DNA of 59,759 nucleotides from Basidiobolus meristosporus CBS 931.73. Lineage: Eukaryota > Basidiobolomycota > Basidiobolomycetes > Basidiobolales > Basidiobolaceae. Within the stretch, counting starts at the first letter, position 1, and the number at the start of each line of letters is the position of its first letter. The translations under genes were made by a program, and so were the position numbers. This document shows positions 9,964 through 21,588 of the stretch, in pieces. The stretch is from contig MCFE01000547.1 of NCBI GenBank assembly GCA_002104905.1, positions 1 to 59,759 on the forward strand. The letters are read 5' to 3'. The notes beneath the pieces were generated by a model. That model was not told where the DNA came from. It ran no database searches and worked only from the letters and a program-made list of their open reading frames with translations.

Positions 9964-11092
9964 CCGGGATGGTTTTGGCAAGAAGTAGAAGTAAATCCAC
10001 AAAGCCATGCAGCAGCAGAAGAGCAGTTGGTCAACAGCTTGCTTTCGCATTCAGTGAAATAAGTGGGGCTACAACCAAAAAAGGCCCTGTGGACAGTGGC
10101 CCACTGAAGGTAATGTGCAGACTCCTCAGGCTTTTGGTCATGTAGGCATTGGGAGTCTCTGTGAAGCTGCAAGCTGACCATAAAGCTGAGACAGATGAGG
10201 ATGTAGCAAAAGCAGTACCTTTAGTTGAAAGCCAGTGAGTGGCGGTCATAACATCACCACCACCCATATTAGCAAGTATGTTGTCAGCCTATACCAAAAT
10301 ATTGGTGAGGTAATTAGGAGCAGTAGCCAAAAGGATAGATGCAATTGCGCAGTGAAATCAGAAGATAGTCCAGTAACAGGATGAGTGGATTAAAAATGTA
10401 GAGCAATCAATATCATACATCAAGAAAGCAGTATCTTTGCCACATTGATAGACATAACAAGTGGTTTCATCACTTCTTCAAGTGTAGTGCTTAAGAAGAG
10501 GCACTTTAACATTGCAAAGATTTATTGCAAAGACTGGAAGATGAGATGCTGGACCTTACTGTGCTAGCTGAAGACCAGGACATATGTGAACCAGTGATCC
10601 AACAGTGGCATAGAGCCAAAGGGTTCCCACCAAAGCCATTGAAGCAGAGCATTATGGCAGAAATACTGATTGAGTAATAAATTTCAGTAGATTTACTTGT
10701 TGAGGGTAGGGTTGGACTCAATGTTAGTGTTGGCTACAGGGACTTGCATAGGTTGGCACAATTGACATTTGAGGTGCACCTGAGGATTCAATATAAATCT
10801 ATGATTTTGTATGTATGAGAAGCAAGAGAAATGGTTGGGTTAGGAAGTATGGAGTGTAAAAAGAAGCAATAGGCAATCCATGCACACAGATGTAGGAGGT
10901 GATAGAGTGTCTGCAATCAGATAGTGAGAAAGCTGGCAGAGAACCAATCAAAAATCACTGTGTCTTATGGTGATGAGAAATTTTGACTGTGTTTTTTGTG
11001 AGATCTGAGGACAGTAATTTTTTGACAGTCTGTGCATGGTACCCTGATGGGATCAATACTTGTTAATCAAGGGACTTTTAATGGACTTGTTC
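9964..11092 (+). pseudogene. TE-P gene alpha, plus orientation (copy 2)
   Basis: Heavily mutated alpha read on plus: GATTKKGPVDSGP-type segment near 10060-10100, the ASMLSAYTK segment near 10270, then after an internal deletion the conserved DLTVLAEDQD segment (about 10550) and NVSVGYRDLHRLAQL (about 10715). Many stops occur. The 207-bp repeat region is missing. The copy is interrupted at its far end by foldback FB1, whose two sides align to the uninterrupted alpha end at 24500-24600. Confidence 0.6.
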
Positions 11093-11816
11093 CGTTGGAT
11101 AGTGCCACATTGAGCCATGAGTGCCAAATAGTGCCATAGTGTGCCTGAGAGTCATAGCAGACCTAAACTTGGCCACAGAGTGTGGCATATAGTTCTGCTT
11201 ATTCATGCAAAGCAGCCCCTGTGTTTCACCTATGGTGCAGGAAAAAATCAATTTTTTAACCTTTTTTTTGGGATCAAAATTGTGCATGACATAAAAGAGC
11301 ACAGACAGACTGAAGATATGCATCCAGTACACAATACCCATGGCACTCTAAATCTAGCCCCACAGGCTTGTAGCATGTCACAAAAATGCATGGCACTATC
11401 TTGGTCCACTGGTACTATCTGGCACTATATTTAAATATTAGCCCTAAAGTAGAACCTATACAAAGCACTTATAGTGCCAGATAGTACCAGTGGACCAAGA
11501 TAGTGCCATGCATTTTTGTGACATGCTACAAGCCTGTGGGGCTAGATTTAGAGTGCCATGGGTATTATGTACTGGATGCATATCTTCAGTCTGTCTGTGC
11601 TCTATTACATCATGCACAATTTTGATCCCAAAAAAAAGGTAAAAAAATTGATTTTTTCCTGCACCATAGGTGAAACACAGGGGCTGCTTTGCATGAATAA
11701 GCAGAGCTATATGTCACACTCTGTGGCCAAGTTTAGGTCTGCTATGACTCTCAGGCACACTATGGCACTACTTGGCACTCATGGCTCAATGTGGCACTAT
11801 CCAACAGAACAAGTCT
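11093..11816. mobile_element. FB1, foldback (long inverted repeat) with Harbinger termini
   Basis: 724-bp near-perfect palindrome: two arms of roughly 340 bp separated by a short AT-rich centre around 11425-11465. Arm ends are GGACTTGTTCCGTTGG and CCAACAGAACAAGTCT, matching the Harbinger termini. Flanked by aat at 11090-11092 and 11817-11819, a 3-bp duplication. Best explained as a non-autonomous element mobilised by the Harb-A/B transposase. The mirror-image open frames in each arm are by-products of the symmetry. Confidence 0.8.
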
Positions 11817-11819
11817 AAT

Positions 11820-12166
11820 ATGTGACAGCCTTTTAATGGGATCATCACAATAATATTCATACAGAATCAGCTTAGATTGAAACTAGAAGACATCCCTAAG
11901 ACAGCATTCAGGTCCAGCAATGGATATTAGAAGTACTTAGTCATGAATTTTTGCCTCACCTGTGCCCCTAAAACATTTGTGACCTTTTACAAACAATATT
12001 TGAGGTGTACTCAGACAGGTTTTTGGTGGTCCACCTAGATGACATATTGATTTACAGCAAGACACAAGAGGACCACTGAGTGCACATCGCCAAGGTCTTG
12101 AAGAAGCAAAGAGAGAACTAACTATATAGCAAGCTATCAAAATATGAACTTTTGAAGGAACACAGT
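11820..12166 (+). pseudogene. alpha end, then G1 reverse transcriptase remnant
   Basis: The first 50 bases continue the TE-P end interrupted by FB1. From about 11870 the sequence is G1 RT: DIPKTAF-type text, then LVVHLDDILIYSK with the LDD catalytic box kept, then LKKQRENxLYSKLSK. Harb-B interrupts at 12166, and the G1 remnant resumes at 15579. Confidence 0.65.
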
Positions 12167-12908
12167 AGACTTGTTCCATTGTACCATGCCAGGGCACGCA
12201 GTGCTATCTGCAGTTGTAAAGAATGATTGGGCATGATATCATAGCTACTAGAAGGCAGGATTGTTCTTGGACAATTTTGCACAATGTGGGACAATCTCAC
12301 ACACTATGGCACAATCTGACACAATGAGCTTGGCACGGATGATTGCACCAACCTGTAATGTTTGCATCACGTGCGCAATTGGTTACCGCTATTATGGCAG
12401 GTAAATCCGGTATTTGGATATGTTTCTTTAATGTAAATGGAAATAAATGTTTATCACACTATAAACTACACTGATACTTACTATTTTGGTTACCCTCACT
12501 CCAATTGGACGGTATCTCAGTGGTTAATTGGTCCAAAAGTATCCTGAAGCTGGCAGCCCCCAATTGGCTCATTGACTACTAAAAAAGCTACCTGATTTGC
12601 TATCAAATATCCCATTTTGCCCATTGAGCAAGTAAATCCCTGATCCTAGTGATTGGACAAGGTGTCATAGCTAGCACGCAAGCAATCATGTAGGTGCAAA
12701 ACAGATCCAATAGCTGCACTGGTATTACAGATGACATATATATATGCAGGGTGTTTATTTATAGGGGCCCTGTCTCAAATGTGAGACAACCTTGATATTA
12801 CATATATCAAAAATTTGATGATCACTGATTTGCAATGGCTTGATTTGGATTGCAAAAAAAATGGGTTGCCAGGATCATTACAATTGTGAGCAATTCAAAG
12901 CAATTGCA

Positions 12909-14152
12909 TCATCTCCTAGGTTTTTTTCTCACAGGGATTACTACTGAAGCATTTGGTAGTGACTCACTTTGCGCACCTATACTACTTCCTGGCTGACTAT
13001 CATCTTGGCTACTTGTGTATTTGTAGTCAGTATTTTGCCCCCTAGTTGATGAGTGCAATGCTGCAGCTTGGTTGTGCTGAATTGCTCCAACTGAACCAAC
13101 TGAACCAGCCTGTAGTGCCACACGCTGATGCGTTCTTTTACTTGCCAAGGGCTCCGGTGGTTGAGGCACTTCATGTTGGTCATCATCAGTCAGTTCACCA
13201 GAAGTAACTTGCTGATGGTCAGGCAAAATGGCACCTGCAGGCGCACCTTGATGTGTTGAGATGGCCCTTGGCTGAGTTCAATGTGATGCTGCATGTTGAC
13301 GCAACTTGGTTTGCTCCAATGGACTTGTGTCTAAATGAGCAGTTTGGCAAGTTCTTGTAGTTTTGCTCTGAAGCGTGTGTGTTGGGTCAATGCGCGTTGA
13401 CTCAATACAGGGCATTCTGGTAAAGGGTGTTGGCATGGTCTGGACTGACGTGTGCCGGCGTGCTGTGGTTGCAAGAGATGGAAGGGAATCCAGCAAGGCA
13501 TGCTGGTGCAATCTGGACAATGTTGCTTGCGGTCTGTATTCTTCCTCCAGAAGCTCACCATCTGATTCCTCAAGGTATTCACTTACCCTCTGTCTGATAC
13601 TTTGGAGCTGTTGCCTGGATGAGTTCTGTGTATATTGCTCTTGGAAGCCACTTAGCTCTACTAGTATATCATGTAGTACATTAGTCATTTGAGGCACAAA
13701 CTCATTCAAAATCTCTTTGGTTCTCAAAGTTGAGGCAGAAATGGACACATCCAGCCTGTACTGTGCAAATTGCACACAAATTGTTCCCGCATGGCTTCTT
13801 TGTCAAATCCCCTCACTCTCAGCTCATTCTTGTTTTCAATACTTGTCTTATTATATATCTTCTTACATACATTGGCTGGCATCTTGATGTAGAACTCATG
13901 CCACAGCTTATTACTCAAATTCTTCCATCTTTGTCAACTCTCTGAGGTATCTAGTTCTGCTAGATTGATCAGTAGTGCCCAAATATCTGCATGAAGGCTC
14001 ATCATAGATACTTGGGCCATACTAAAATCATTTGGCAAGAACTTGAACGGATCCAACGTCAACTTTTCCAGTCCGGACCACACTTGTGAGCTGGGGGATG
14101 GGTTTTGTCTGGGTTGTACTAATGATGAGTTGAGGCTTGGTATGGGGACCAT
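12909..14152 (-). pseudogene. Harb-B accessory protein gene
   Basis: Homologue of 6219-7447, start ATG at 14152 (MVPIPSLNSSL), stop near 12909 after VIPVRKKPRR. It is broken by a stop and frame change around 13900-13930, another shift near 13765, and a stop near 13277. The basic segment FYIKMPANVCKKIYNK, the hydrophobic segment VPQMTNVLHDILVEL and the Gln/Thr/His-rich tail are conserved. Because the lesions differ from those of Harb-A, the two copies decayed independently, which argues the protein was once under selection. Confidence 0.65.
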
Positions 14153-14511
14153 AGCAACGGATTTGGATACTTATACAGCAGTATATTGGCATCAACCTGG
14201 TCTTATATGAAATATATATGAAGACTAATGTGATTGTTGAATTTTCCATGTATTATGCATGATGCATCTTGGATCTTGTTGACACGGATCAGATCACATC
14301 AATTGCAGATTTCGTATTTGATTATAGACCTATGATTAAAGCATCAATAAAAGTACCAAGGCATTGTTTGCAGATGATTTTTGCTACATAATGATGGGAT
14401 ACATGGCAATTGATGGAGATTTAATCATAATGCATTAAAAATCAGATAAATAACGCAGATTGTGCTGAATTGAGTCAAACCACCTCCATACAATCATCCA
14501 CCAAGTTTAAA

Positions 14512-15395
14512 ATGAATTACTCATCTGAACAGTCTTTTCTCATAAGTCCCATCACTACCACTGGATTTCCTTTTGACACACTAGAGGAGATCTATTCCAA
14601 GTACTGTGGACCATCAACCCCAATCTACTCAAGGAGATCCCTTGTTAAGCTTCTCTGCTATTACAAGAACTATTGCCCCACAAGGTTTCATCCCACCATC
14701 CATGGCAACAAAAGTCCTAGAAGCTTTCATTTCCAGCTGACAGCAATGAAGAACCACCTTGCAGAGTGTATGAATGACTTGGTGCAAGCTTGGAATACTA
14801 GGTTCAAAAGCTCCGATAGACTTCCATGTCCCAGAGTGTTCAGCAACACATTTCATATCAGCAGTGTTTTGGATACCTTCCCAGTGAGGATTAACAGACC
14901 TTTTAGAGGACAGAGGCACTTTTATTCTGGCAAGTACAAGGCACACTGTGTGAAGCTTCAAGTACTGTCTGACATTGATGGTAACATCATCTGGTTTAGT
15001 GGGCCATTTGCTGGAAGTAAGCATGACAAAGCACTCTGGGTAGAGAATCATCCCAAATTCAGTAGAGGGGAGAAATGTATGGCAGACTTAGCCTATATAG
15101 GAGAGGATTATCACAGATTAGAATTTATTACAGCTTATTAGAAGCCAAGGAATGGTGTGCTGAGCAGGAAGCAGAAGCTCTACAGTGAGAAATTTAATCA
15201 TTTTAGAGTGAGGGTAGAGCACACATTTGGATATCTGAAGAGATTCAGCATATTGGCAGGTAAATACAGAGGAAAGTCATATATAGGAGAAAACAGCAGA
15301 ATAGGTAAAGAAGTAGGATACTTATTAATGCACAGTATGCTCATACAAGAAGACATCTACTGAGAGAAATGTGTCTGGAGCATTATGAAGAGTAA
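14512..15395 (+). pseudogene. Harb-B DDE transposase, broken
   Basis: Homologue of the Harb-A transposase, ATG at 14512 (MNYSSEQ). The open frame runs to a TAG at 15139-15141, where Harb-A reads Arg (AYRKP). It resumes in the same frame and then shifts near 15310, after GENSRIGK. The catalytic-triad contexts LDTFPVRINRP, MADLAYIGEDY and RVEHTFGYLKRF are all present. One stop and one frameshift are the only major lesions. Confidence 0.8.
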
Positions 15396-15578
15396 ATAAA
15401 GCAAGGAAAGCACTATTCTGAGCAACATAAGTAAGATTGAGTAAAATTATCAGTAACTGCATCATACCACTGTCATCATGGTAGAAATTATAGTGCCAGA
15501 TAGTACCATAGGGTGCCAGATCAATCCAGCACTATAAACAGGCTGGCACTATGTGGCACTATCCAACAGAACAAGTCT

Positions 15579-16435
15579 ATTAAATGCTTAGGACGCAGTA
15601 ACTATTGCTGGAGTGACCTTGGACTCCAAGAAGGCTGAATTCATCCAGAATCTGAAGCAGCCCATACCATATCAGTACTCAGATCTTCCCTAGGATGGAT
15701 TCATATTATAGAAGGTTTGTCAAGTACTTTGCAAGTAATGAAGCCACTTTAACTCATATCTCAAATTAGACAACACCTTAAAGTGGGACATAGCCTGTGA
15801 GACTACCTTTAGAAGCTCAAGAATGAACTTGATTATAGTATTAGACTTCAGAAAAGAGTTTACTCTATGCACAGATTCTTCCAATTATGTAACTGGTGAA
15901 ATACTGAGCCAAGAGCATGAGGCAAGGACTACCCAGCAGCTTTTTAGTCCAGGAAGCTGAACCCAGCAGAAAAAAACCATCCAGTGAAAGAGAAGGATAT
16001 GCTTGAAGGAGTTAGGTGCACTGTGAAGACTGATCATGCTACACTTAGTTAAATATTACTAAGAAGTCTAGAACAAGTTGCACAGCTCAACCTAGCACAT
16101 GAGTCAGACTGGCTTAACTTACTGCCAACCTACTTTGATGGCCAGGTTGTTCTAAATGAGGTGGCAGAAGAGATCAAAAAGATAATCCTGCATGAAGCCA
16201 ACAGGTATGTGACACAGGATGAAACACTCTACCAAGTTGTAGATGGAAGCCCTTTTGCTTATTGCCCTCATGTTGCTTGCCTGAATTTATTACATAAGCT
16301 ACTATGAAATCCTGAGGAAGTTTGGATGCCCTGTGGAGTTCTTACCAACAATTCTAAACCATCAATATATTGATACCACAAGAAAAGATATACAGGAGAG
16401 CCCTCTCATCTCCAGTATCTAAGAATGTTATGATA
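15579..16435 (+). pseudogene. G1 pol remnant, internally deleted
   Basis: Continuation of the G1 copy split by Harb-B. RT thumb (TLDSKKAEFIQ), RNase H fragments (CTDSSNY near 15870) and the start of integrase-linker sequence (LLPTYFDGQVV near 16120) follow each other with large deletions. It then jumps almost directly to the end of the element at 16435. Nothing here is translatable. Confidence 0.65.
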
Positions 16436-16791
16436 TACTGCTTGAATATTTAAGTTAGATCAGTTTTTAGTCAAGTCAATTGGTGTTATGTTTAGCCTAT
16501 CAGTATATCAGTGTTATCTATCAAATCAGTTGTATTAGTCCGCAGATAAATCAGCATATCCTTATTGGTCAGTACATATACTAAGTATGACCTACTTGGG
16601 TGATGACATTTCAATCAAGCAAGCCAGCAGCTACAACCTATATTAGGAAAAGCAATTAGTCAGCTATTGCTCTGGCAAAGTATATATAGGGAGCTGCTGG
16701 AACCTCAATAAAACTTGCTTCAAGTTTTAGTGAATACAATACTAGCTAAGATCCCTATTCCACTACAACCCTCATATCAAGACTTGTTGTA
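16436..16791 (+). repeat. G1 3' LTR of the split remnant
   Basis: Starts TGTTATGATATACTGCTTG and ends GACTTGTTGTA, aligned to the G1 LTR (368 bp in good copies). Internal signals are retained: tatatagggagctgctgg, then caataaaa. Confidence 0.75.
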
Positions 16792-17160
16792 CCTTCACTA
16801 GATGATGAATGAATGTGAAAGTAAAATACAAGTGTTCACATTGTCTTGGGATAACAAACATATTAAGTATACCTTTGGAGGTCTTGGGAGCATGTAGGTA
16901 GGTCAGCAGTTTTCTTGACTACATTGGGAATATATATGTCCCAAGTATCTGCTGTTGTAGTGAAATATTTTAAGTCCAAACCAGATACTTGTTCAGTATT
17001 TGCCAGTACCTATTGGTAGATATTTAACTGATTATACCAAGTGCATATCTTGGTGGATAAAAATTTTTTACAATGTGGTATGGTGTCCTAATAACTTCAA
17101 TACCTCTTTGTCATGGGAATCAAAATCTTGCAGAGTATTTTGAGAGGAACATCACAGATA
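16792..17160. other. unassigned AT-rich stretch
   Basis: No convincing gene, terminus or match to the other families of this window. Probably decayed repeat sequence. Confidence 0.4.
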
Positions 17161-18725
17161 CCTTAGAATACCAACGCTGGCCTAAATTCTACTGCTTGCT
17201 AATATCCAGCATAATGCTCATGGAACAGATCAAATTATTTTGCTTAACCTTAAACTCCTGATGTTTCCACAAAATGCCAGCCTTGAGGTTATGGCATGTA
17301 ACACTTTGAGTCCACTGGCATATTAGCCCATACTTCATTATTGAACTCAACAGCTGCACAGATCTTAAATAACTTTTGATTTTCAAGCATTGGTACAAAA
17401 ATCATAGTCTCTCCCTCCCATTCATAAGTACTCTTGTTTGTTGGCTTTATCTTGGAGCTATATTGTTATACTTAAAAGAAGGTATAGTGTTCCTCTGCTC
17501 ATATACTAGAGAAATGGCTGTTTTGGCCTGCATGTCCTTTGCTAGCACTCTGCAGGCAACCTGATGCTTCTTTCCTGCTTGTTTCAAGCCCTCAGCTCAT
17601 GCTGTGATGGGACCTTGAGATAGCCACTGGCTTCTATCACTGCCAGGTCCTCAACTTTGACTTTGATTGAGTGTGTCTTGAGTGGAATTATGCTTTTTTC
17701 TTGAAAAGTTTTGTTCTTGTTCATCTGTGTCCACCTGCTTGTCCCTTATTGGCTCTCTTCCAGCTGGATATTCCCCTCTGTTCCCCAAGTCTACTAGCCA
17801 TTCTGGCCACTATTCACCTGCTGCCAGCCAGGACAACTCACCTCAAGTGTGGCTTGACTGGCTTTGCTCCTAGTACTTGAGAACAGAGCCAATATCTTCT
17901 TAGAAATTTGGCTTGGCTATGACTGGATTCCACCTATTCTTGACTGACAGCATAAACTGATGAGAACAGTAGCTTTTTTCTCATACTTGCCACTCTCTGG
18001 CCTGGGTAGATCTTCTTTCTTTACCTTTACTTTTATCATAGCCAGGCCTTTTACTGCCACCTTGACTGAGTGCCTCTTTTATTTTGCCACATTATCACCT
18101 TGATTAATGTTGCTCTGTTGAATTTGTTTCTGCCATCTTGTCTCAAGCTGGTACTCTCCTGGCAACCTGATGTTTCTTTGCTGCTTGGTAGGAACTATCA
18201 GCCTTGATTGTGGCAGGTTCCTGAGAAAGCCATGGGCTTTTATCACTATCAAGTCCTTCACTGCTATTGTAAGCAAGTGCTTCTTGTATTGCACCCTGTT
18301 TTTGCCTTAGTGAATGCTAAATTGGTGCATATGTCTTTGCCTGCTTATACCTTGCCAGCACTCATTTGGCAACCTGACATTTCTTTGCTGCTTTTACGGC
18401 ACCTTCACCCCTGCTTGTGATAGGCTCCTGAGATAGCCATGGGTTATTATCACTGTCATGTCCCTCATTGCTATTGTGACTGAGTGCTTCTGATATTGAC
18501 CCATGTTTTCACCTTGATAAAAACAGCACTGATTTATCTGTTTCTGCATGTTGGTCACTAACTTGCACTCTTCTGGCCCCCTGACATCTCTTTGTTACTT
18601 GTTTGGAGCTTTCAGCCCTGCCTAGGATGAGCACTTGTGGATGCTGCTAGTTTTTTAACATGATAACCTTGTTCATCAGCCTTCTGTAGTTTAGGCTATT
18701 CTTGAGATACTTTCTTGACTTTGAG
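17161..18725 (-). pseudogene. TE-P gene alpha, rearranged (copy 3)
   Basis: Two alpha blocks joined out of normal order near 17519. The left block matches the 28890-29215 region of copy 5. The right block matches the repeat region upstream of it, ending with the text around 28840. The right block holds the 207-bp tandem repeat. Stops are frequent, yet the repeat frame stays readable over long stretches (KQQRNIRLPGEYQ, KQQRNVRLPNECWQ). Confidence 0.55.
18034..18654 (-). repeat. 207-bp tandem repeat in alpha, three units
   Basis: Unit marks beginning tatcac/tatcata occur at 18034, 18241 and 18448, exactly 207 bp apart, so each unit encodes 69 residues without changing frame. Unit features on the minus strand: QYKKH-type start, a V(K/R)DL..I segment, then KQQRN(I/V)RLP. 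A diverged fourth relative lies near 17635. Copy 5 has two units (28371 and 28578, again 207 bp apart), and copy 6 has at least one plus a partial. Confidence 0.7.
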
Positions 18726-18739
18726 GACTTACAACTGCT

Positions 18740-19215
18740 TCTTACCAGAATTGATCCAGGATGCAATTACTATATGAATGGTACAAATGGACAACTGTCA
18801 TGTGGCTGACAACATATGACCCAAACACCATCTTGATACCAACATCTGCTATCAGTTGCATGGCATTTGCACCAGAAATGCCACCATTGCAAGGTGTTCA
18901 ACTGGTCCAGAATGAACCATGATTAGAGGAAAGCGTTGCTCACATGCAAGATATATTCAAGTAATACCTTGCTTGAAGAAGCTTATGTAGTCCAACAAAT
19001 ATTTTAAAGCTACAAAGTATTGTACTCAGTGCCAATTAAGCGTAAACATTTCCAATATAGCTTATGGCAATCATTACAGATAACCAAGCAGCAAGGGATA
19101 CTTTGAAGGTATTTATGACCTTACCTGTGCTTTGGCACTTGATGGATATGCATTAAACAGGTACTCTACCAGCAAATCCTGCTGGCTACTGATTCTCATG
19201 AACCTTAATATGCCA
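18740..19215 (+). pseudogene. TE-P gene beta, internal fragment
   Basis: Aligns with 30580-31000 of the fuller beta copy, including sequence for TYDPxTIL, the Cys-containing segment near 18930-18990, and LDGYALNRYSTSKSCWLL at about 19130-19190. It is truncated on the left next to alpha and on the right by LTR-X copy c. Normal gene order is disturbed here, so it is a rearranged piece. Confidence 0.6.
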
Positions 19216-20128
19216 CCCAACTTAATGTTACCCCTCACTTTATGCAAGATTACTAGCAGTAAGTGCTTCTATGTTAGGCAAGTAGCTGTGCCAGTACCCA
19301 TGACACATGATCTACCTGTGTCACCATTACTATCATTTTCATAACATATATGATATCCCTGTGCTGCACAGCTTTTAGGGTACTGATTCCTGATTGGTTG
19401 GATGTGCTGTACCTCTTAGAACCTTCCAGCACCTACTTAGAACATTCTTAGGTCATTCTGATGTCATTAAGATTTCTATTGATTTCTGGAACCTTCTGGA
19501 ACACCATTATTAGTAATCACTTAGCCAGTAAGAAAAGTATATAAGGGAGACTATCCCTCAACAATAAACAATCATCTCTTTTATCAATATACCAACTTGT
19601 TGATCAGTTTGATCACTGCTACCTGCTCCTACCTGAACTTCCATTCCAGACCACAGGACACTCCCAGTAAACTGCACTGACAGCCAACTGACCTTGGAGG
19701 CACTACTTGTGGGGAATACTCAGAGTAGGTATCTTTTATTATATTTGATTCTTTCCAGCGCATGTTCTTGTACAGGCAAAGATGCTTTTCTGTCTTTGTA
19801 ACTATTGACCACAGCTGCATTCATATCAAGTCCCTGCTGGTGAAGTTTACAGTTGTTTGACTTTGGAAGCTTTAGTACATTGTCATCTCAAAGGATGCAG
19901 AACCCAGCATATACTTTTGTTAAGATGTCAACTAAGTTGGGGATTGTAGCTCAATAGTTTTCCCTTGACAAGCTTGGGGCTTTACTTCCATCACATTATA
20001 TTTGAGAGAGAACTTAAGTATACCTAGCAAGCTTTTGCCAGAGGTTATTGAACCCAGTGAACACCCCACACACAAAACACTTGAGAAGTGTTGGACTTAT
20101 CTCTCCACTGGACTTATACAACACCACA
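19216..20128 (+). repeat. LTR-X copy c, 5' truncated
   Basis: Matches LTR-X from about 150 bases inside its left end to the CACCACA terminus. TATATAA and AATAAA signals are present around 19541-19570. The bases after it (gcatgtttccaaggca) are the same as after copy b. Confidence 0.65.
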
Positions 20129-20590
20129 GCATGTTTCCAAGGCAGGGTGGATTTCCAAGGCAAGGCTGTTCATTTGTGACCTGTGTTTATCAGACTGAGG
20201 AATACATAAGGGGGGATAGGACTATAAATACTTTTTGCCAATATGGATGGCAAGAGATATTGGCTAATACTAATGGGGTTCAGGGGTGAGGCACAGTAGG
20301 TGTGCCAAGATAGTATATACAAAAGAACAAACTGGAATATAACATGGAGATATGTCAGGGGTCAGCTGATCATATGACTAGGTCATGTGACTTGTAGGTA
20401 CCATATATGGCATGCAACTACATAAATTCTAATGGGAAGCTTCTATAAAATGTTACATTGTGTGATGTTGACTTGGAGCTTTCAAGAAGTTGACAGAATG
20501 TAGTAGAATTTCCTAGAAGGAACTGGGATTTCTTCACTGACTTGATTTGGCTAGAAAATTAGAGACCAGGGATATCATGTGATCATGACA
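20129..20590 (-). repeat. G2 LTR, isolated and truncated
   Basis: Matches the G2 LTR at 309-828 in the same orientation (cagactgaggaatac, ggggataggactata) and ends ATCATGTGATCATGACA, the reverse of the G2 LTR start. The other end is replaced by LTR-X copy c. Confidence 0.6.
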
Positions 20591-21430
20591 ATTGCTGAGT
20601 GTCCCCTACCCAGAGTACTTCTCATGGGCTCCAATCAATATTTATACACAAATGTGACAATACAAATGCAAGGAGTGGATGAACTGTATATTTGTTTATT
20701 CAAGTGCCTTTCTGAAGCAACTGCTGCAAATAGTATACTGAATGCATTGCAAGTCAAGTGTTGAAATTGAAGGATTTTTATTTAGAAGTGGATCACCAAT
20801 GCAAACCTGATGCATCTAGAGCTTTTATGCACAAAGCTGTTATAGGAGTTGAGCAGCTATACTACCAGCATAAACCTGAGCCTGTAGATCCCTGCTGCTA
20901 CTGTATCCATTCTCTACTCCATCTTACTTGGTGTGCAGAAAATATTAGGCCTTGCTTCACTTTTTGGGAGTCTTCAATGCAGCAGAGGTGTGCACAGATA
21001 GGCAGACAAGTCAAGTTGCAGGTACTGCCATATCCTATTCTCATTAAGAATATTACCTTTAGGACTGTCAAGAATGTGATGAGCTGGCAGATGGTGGACA
21101 GCCAGCAAAAGTTGGAAAATATGGAGGGCAGATGTGAAAATGGAGAAACTTATACCTTTGGCATTAAGAATCTTAGCAGCCCCAATACATGGGTAATCAG
21201 TTAAATAGTACAAATTAGGGATGGGCACAAGTAGCAACTAATTTGTATTAGGGCAACTTTACCATAGTATACCAGGTTTTCCTGGTCACAAACCTATTAC
21301 TACACCATTCCCTATGAAATTAACTTGGTCCAGCAGGTGGATCCAATCCTGATCAGCAGTCTGGATTCAACAAGGAGTTTGCCATAATGCTAGCAGCCTT
21401 GAGCTATTGAGCCACTTTACAATCTTATGA
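20591..21430 (+). pseudogene. TE-P gene beta, C-terminal part (best preserved)
   Basis: The open stretch 20758-21204 carries the transposase C-terminal signature LLHLTWCAENIRPCFTFWES followed by QIGRQVKLQVLPYP. This resembles the conserved LLH...GP.W.FWEFPMER.CG..... segment of fungal Plavaka/CACTA-type transposases. Equivalent text is at 31656-31949 (NIGPYFNLWEFPMEWICG) and is interrupted by FB2 near 42800. The reading frame stops at about 21204 with NTWVIS, as at 31949 (NVWVIS), so this is probably the true C-terminus. The rest is trailing element sequence. Confidence 0.6.
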
Positions 21431-21588
21431 CAGGGAAAAAAGTCTACCCAAGCCAGAGACAGTGAAGTGTGAGAAAAGAGGTGCAGTTCTTGCCAATTAA
21501 TGCTCTAAGCCTATAATAGACTGAATCCCATTGTAGCCTAGAAAACTACCAACAAGAAAATGGCTGTTTCCACAAGATTTGGAAGCAC

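Larger units (their letters stand above)
12167..15578. mobile_element. Harb-B, full-length PIF/Harbinger-like element, inverted relative to Harb-A
   Basis: 3.4 kb element with termini AGACTTGTTCCATTG on the left and CCAACAGAACAAGTCT on the right. Same gene content as Harb-A in the opposite orientation: accessory gene minus, transposase plus. It sits inside a G1 remnant: left flank ends at the RT text LKEHS, right flank resumes with the downstream RT text. Flanking triplets agt and att are consistent with a decayed 3-bp duplication. The stretch 12167-12908 is the non-coding right-arm equivalent of Harb-A. Confidence 0.75.

Noticed and set aside
11078-11341. Open frames in the foldback arms (also 11558-11818 and 43281-43541) as genes
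   Set aside because: They are mirror images of each other created by the palindrome, overlap the termini and resemble no protein.
14629-15051. 140-codon minus-strand frame opposite the Harb-B transposase (also 5320-5592)
   Set aside because: Antisense shadow of a conserved DDE domain; no independent support.
17521-18720. RIP (repeat-induced point mutation) as the cause of decay
   Set aside because: The losses I can trace between sister copies are at CpG, giving TG or CA. CpA is abundant and not depleted, so methylation decay explains the pattern better.
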